Shown: in pieces, positions 61,578 through 64,000 of the stretch
Layout of the letters: every line of letters begins with the position of its first letter
Numbering within the stretch: the first letter of the stretch is position 1
Assembly: GCA_020636005.1 (NCBI GenBank)
Contig: JACJYR010000001.1
Coordinates: 248,001-312,000, forward strand
DNA length: 64,000 bases
Origin: Lewinellaceae bacterium
GTDB taxonomy: Bacteria > Bacteroidota > Bacteroidia > Chitinophagales > Saprospiraceae
Direction: 5' to 3'
Notes under the pieces: generated by a model
What the model saw: the letters and a program-made list of their open reading frames with translations, nothing else
What the model was told of the DNA's origin: nothing
Databases searched by the model: none
Made by a program: the position numbers and the translations under genes

Positions 61578-61736
61578 TATTTTAAATTTTTTAAACATAA
61601 TTCAACCAGCTCTGCTATCAATATGTTTGCCATCGGTAATTCTCCGACAAAATGTCAGCGCTATGAAGCCCTATTGCCACATTGCCTTATATTCAAATGT
61701 CTGAAATCCTTATCTTAGCACCCTAAATCAAAGAAA

Positions 61737-63530
61737 TTGCCCGTGTTGCATTTTGTTTTGAAATTCATAAACGCAAGCAGGATCATCATTTCATTGGCCA
61801 TCCTGTTGCTGCCTTTGATGCCAATGGCTCAAAACAGCGTCACATTTGAAGCTTTTTCGGATGCTAAGCAGGTTTTGATGAACAACTATTTCGAGGTGTC
61901 TTTTACCTTGAAAAATGCAAATGGGACAGACTTTACAGCTCCTGATTTCAAAGGTTTCCAAATACTGGCCGGCCCCAACTCTTCCACCTCCATGCAAATT
62001 ATCAACGGGAACGTTTCAAGGGAAATGGGGTACTCCTACACCTTGCAGCCAACCGCTGTGGGAAAGTTCACCATTGGTAGTGCTTCAATCAAGGCAAATG
62101 GCCAGAAATTGACTTCGCAGCCCATTGTTATCGAGGTGGTGAACGGCAATACAGCGCCAAAAAATAGTACCAATGCAGGAGGAGAAATTTTTGTAAAATT
62201 GGAGCCAAGCAAAAAAGAAACCTATGTGGGCGAGCAGATTGCCCTCGATTTCAAGCTATACACCACCGTCTCTATTGATGGTTACGACATCATGGAAGAG
62301 CCAGACTACCGGGGGTTTTATGCGCAGGAGATGCGGCGCTTTAGTACCAGTGCCCAAAGGGAAGTTATAGGCGGCAAACAATACACCACGAAAGTTTTGC
62401 GGCGGATTGCCTTGTTTCCTCAACAGGCAGGCCAATTGACCATTTCACCCGCTAAGTTCCAGTTGGCTGTTCTGGAAGAGGGGGATCGTACTGGATTTTT
62501 TTTCAGCAGGAACATCAAACCAGTTTTTTACACTACCCAGCCAGTAGATATACAGGTTAAAACGCTGCCGGCCAATGCCCCCGAAGATTTCAGCGGGGCC
62601 GTAGGAAAGTATGAATTCCAGGCATCTGTCAACCGCAATATGGTGACCACAGATGATGCGGTTTCAGTGATGATGCTAATAACTGGTACGGGTGATGTAA
62701 AGCGGGTACAACCTCCTCCATTGCTGCTATCCGATTCGTTTGAAATATATGCCCCAAAAATAATTGAAGAGCAAATGATAGAAAACCAGGGAATCATTAC
62801 GGGCAAAAAAGTAGTGGAATATTTGATTTTGCCTAAGTTCGCCGGAGAATATACCATTAACCCTTCATTTACCTATTTTGATCCAACCGTATCTCAATAT
62901 TTAAGCATTTCTGCTGGTAAATACCCAATTAAAGTAAGGCAAGGCACCGATAAACATACTTCCAACCGGGAAGAACTAAAGCTAAAAGGCAAGTCAAATG
63001 ATATCCAATTTATTAAAACACGGTCAGTATTGACCAAAAATAGCCAAAGTATTGTTGGCACTGGTATCTTTTGGGCTTTGTCATCCCTGCCCGTAGTAGC
63101 GTTTATTGGGTTGTTCTTTTATAAAAGAATCACAAACAAACAGGCAGAAATAGATATATCGCTGCGAAAAAGGAAACTTGCAAATAAAGAAGCCCAAAAA
63201 AGGCTGGAGACTGCAAAACAGCACATGGAATCCAATAATAACAGGGCTTTTTATGACGAAGTATCCAAAGCACTATTGGGGTATGTTTGTGACAAAATCA
63301 ATATCCCGCTTTCCCAGTTGTCCAAAGAAAATGTAAAAGTCCAACTACAGGCCCTGTCCGTTGCGCCATTACTCGCAGAAGACTTCATAAAAACTATACA
63401 AACCTGTGAAATGGCACTTTTTGCGGGGATGGAAAATTCTGCAGCCATGATCAACACTTATGATAAGGCAGTTGCCATTATTGCAGGAATTGAGGAGGGA
63501 CTTGAAATCAAAGGTGTCGCAAGAAAATAA
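61737..63530 (+). CDS. batD: BatD-type oxygen-tolerance protein
   Basis: 597 aa as read from TTG 61737; a GTG at 61743 would also work and no ATG precedes the signal segment (IIISLAILLLPLMPM, cut at MAQ). Repeated Ig-like beta domains follow (VTFEAFSDAKQVLMNNYFEV, GFQILAGPNSSTSMQ, GKFTIGSASIKANGQ), with the family pattern around YVGEQIALDFKLYTTVS and GVEYTI-like closings. One transmembrane helix lies near residue 440-460 (LSSLPVVAFIGLFFYKR), then a cytoplasmic helical tail (NKEAQKRLETAKQHMESNNN). BatD belongs to the Bat (Bacteroides aerotolerance) cluster; batA/B/C/E are not in the window, so it may be the last gene of a cluster cut off or dispersed. Confidence 0.85.
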   Translation: MPVLHFVLKFINASRIIISLAILLLPLMPMAQNSVTFEAFSDAKQVLMNNYFEVSFTLKNANGTDFTAPDFKGFQILAGPNSSTSMQIINGNVSREMGYSYTLQPTAVGKFTIGSASIKANGQKLTSQPIVIEVVNGNTAPKNSTNAGGEIFVKLEPSKKETYVGEQIALDFKLYTTVSIDGYDIMEEPDYRGFYAQEMRRFSTSAQREVIGGKQYTTKVLRRIALFPQQAGQLTISPAKFQLAVLEEGDRTGFFFSRNIKPVFYTTQPVDIQVKTLPANAPEDFSGAVGKYEFQASVNRNMVTTDDAVSVMMLITGTGDVKRVQPPPLLLSDSFEIYAPKIIEEQMIENQGIITGKKVVEYLILPKFAGEYTINPSFTYFDPTVSQYLSISAGKYPIKVRQGTDKHTSNREELKLKGKSNDIQFIKTRSVLTKNSQSIVGTGIFWALSSLPVVAFIGLFFYKRITNKQAEIDISLRKRKLANKEAQKRLETAKQHMESNNNRAFYDEVSKALLGYVCDKINIPLSQLSKENVKVQLQALSVAPLLAEDFIKTIQTCEMALFAGMENSAAMINTYDKAVAIIAGIEEGLEIKGVARK

Positions 63531-63557
63531 AGTAACCTTTGCGAATATATTGATGCA

Positions 63558-64000
63558 ATGAAAACCCATTATGGCTTCATCCTGCCCATATTCCTCTGCA
63601 TTTCCTTGCTGCACCTATTTTCTATTGCCATTCATTGGCCTATTGGCATCTATGCCACTAAACCACTATTGCTGGCAATTTTGGCTGCTTGGTTCTATTT
63701 TAAAACAAAGCCTATTTTTAAAAGCTTTACTTGGTACTTTTTTTTTGGGCTGATATTCTCCTTATTGGGTGATATTTTTTTGATGTTCAATGGAGAGATT
63801 TACTTCCTTTTGGGCCTGGGCAGTTTTTTATTTGCACACCTCTCTTATATTTCCACTTTTTTGATTTACCCACATTTTAACACAGGTGCAATCAAGCAAA
63901 ATCCATTGTATGCAATTCCATTTATGCTGTTTCTTTTGCTGATTTTATGGTTTTTGTGGCCGCATTTGGGAGAGATGAAAATACCTGTGCTTATTTACAG
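63558..64000 (+). CDS. YhhN-family membrane protein (lysoplasmalogenase-like), partial
   Basis: 147 codons are visible from ATG 63558; the gene runs off the right edge. At least five hydrophobic helices (FILPIFLCISLLHLFSIAIH, LLLAILAAWFYF, FTWYFFFGLIFSLLGDIFLM, IYFLLGLGSFLFAHLSYIST, AIPFMLFLLLILWFLW). The family signature is GDIFLMF ... FLLGLGSFLFAHLSY (usual GDxxL ... FxxGxxxFxxaHxxY). YhhN proteins include lysoplasmalogenase TMEM86-type enzymes that split vinyl-ether lysolipids. It starts 28 bp after batD and may be co-transcribed with it. Confidence 0.8.
   Translation, partial: MKTHYGFILPIFLCISLLHLFSIAIHWPIGIYATKPLLLAILAAWFYFKTKPIFKSFTWYFFFGLIFSLLGDIFLMFNGEIYFLLGLGSFLFAHLSYISTFLIYPHFNTGAIKQNPLYAIPFMLFLLLILWFLWPHLGEMKIPVLIY

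Overview
The window looks like chromosomal DNA of a Bacteroidota bacterium, most likely of the Saprospiria/Lewinella-Haliscomenobacter type. This is inferred from gene families: type IX secretion (T9SS) C-terminal sorting domains on exported proteins, two hybrid two-component regulators (HTCS), an LpxC-FabZ fusion, a BatD protein, and TAnnTTTG-like promoter boxes. No rRNA, tRNA, CRISPR array or recognisable insertion sequence was seen.

Region 1 (1-7780, minus strand) holds three exported tail-fibre-like proteins. They share the same start (TDNVGIGTTTP) and, in the two complete ones, a C-terminal S74-type intramolecular chaperone. One carries six near-identical kelch repeats. Another is split by a +1 frameshift. 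Region 2 (8197-25069, minus) is bracketed by two paralogous HTCS regulators (1434 and 1438 aa). Between them lie three NTF2-like exported proteins, an esterase, a beta-helix protein, an M29-like aminopeptidase homologue without its metal ligands, and an unnoticed 50-aa ORF. A direct repeat with 21-bp spacing follows each HTCS gene and also precedes one more tail-fibre gene, which suggests the operator of these regulators.

Region 3 (25283-35420) holds a glycosyltransferase, a coiled-coil protein, an ECF sigma factor with a TPR anti-sigma-like partner, a TPR-CHAT caspase-like protease with a membrane tail, a PKD-like membrane-tailed protein, a second ECF sigma factor and an exported protein. 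It reads as one signalling locus. Region 4 (35640-46153) has an M36 metallopeptidase, PhoH, a SAM hydrolase, a small membrane protein, an MFS transporter and an LTA-synthase-like enzyme.

Region 5 (46504-52218) is a lipid A block (lpxD, lpxC-fabZ, lpxA), a divergent HemC-like protein without catalytic residues, and an ABC ATPase. Two direct copies of a 121-bp hairpin element enclose the hemC-like to lpxA segment. Region 6 (52270-64000) holds a 2336-aa repeat adhesin, dnaJ and grpE, batD and a partial yhhN-type gene.

Across the whole window there is a recurrent structure that ordinary features do not explain: short quasi-tandem arrays of 7-8 bp followed by their own imperfect inverted copy. 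These lie between genes (grpE/dnaJ, sigma/anti-sigma, phoH/M36), over a sigma-factor start codon, and in frame inside both HTCS genes.
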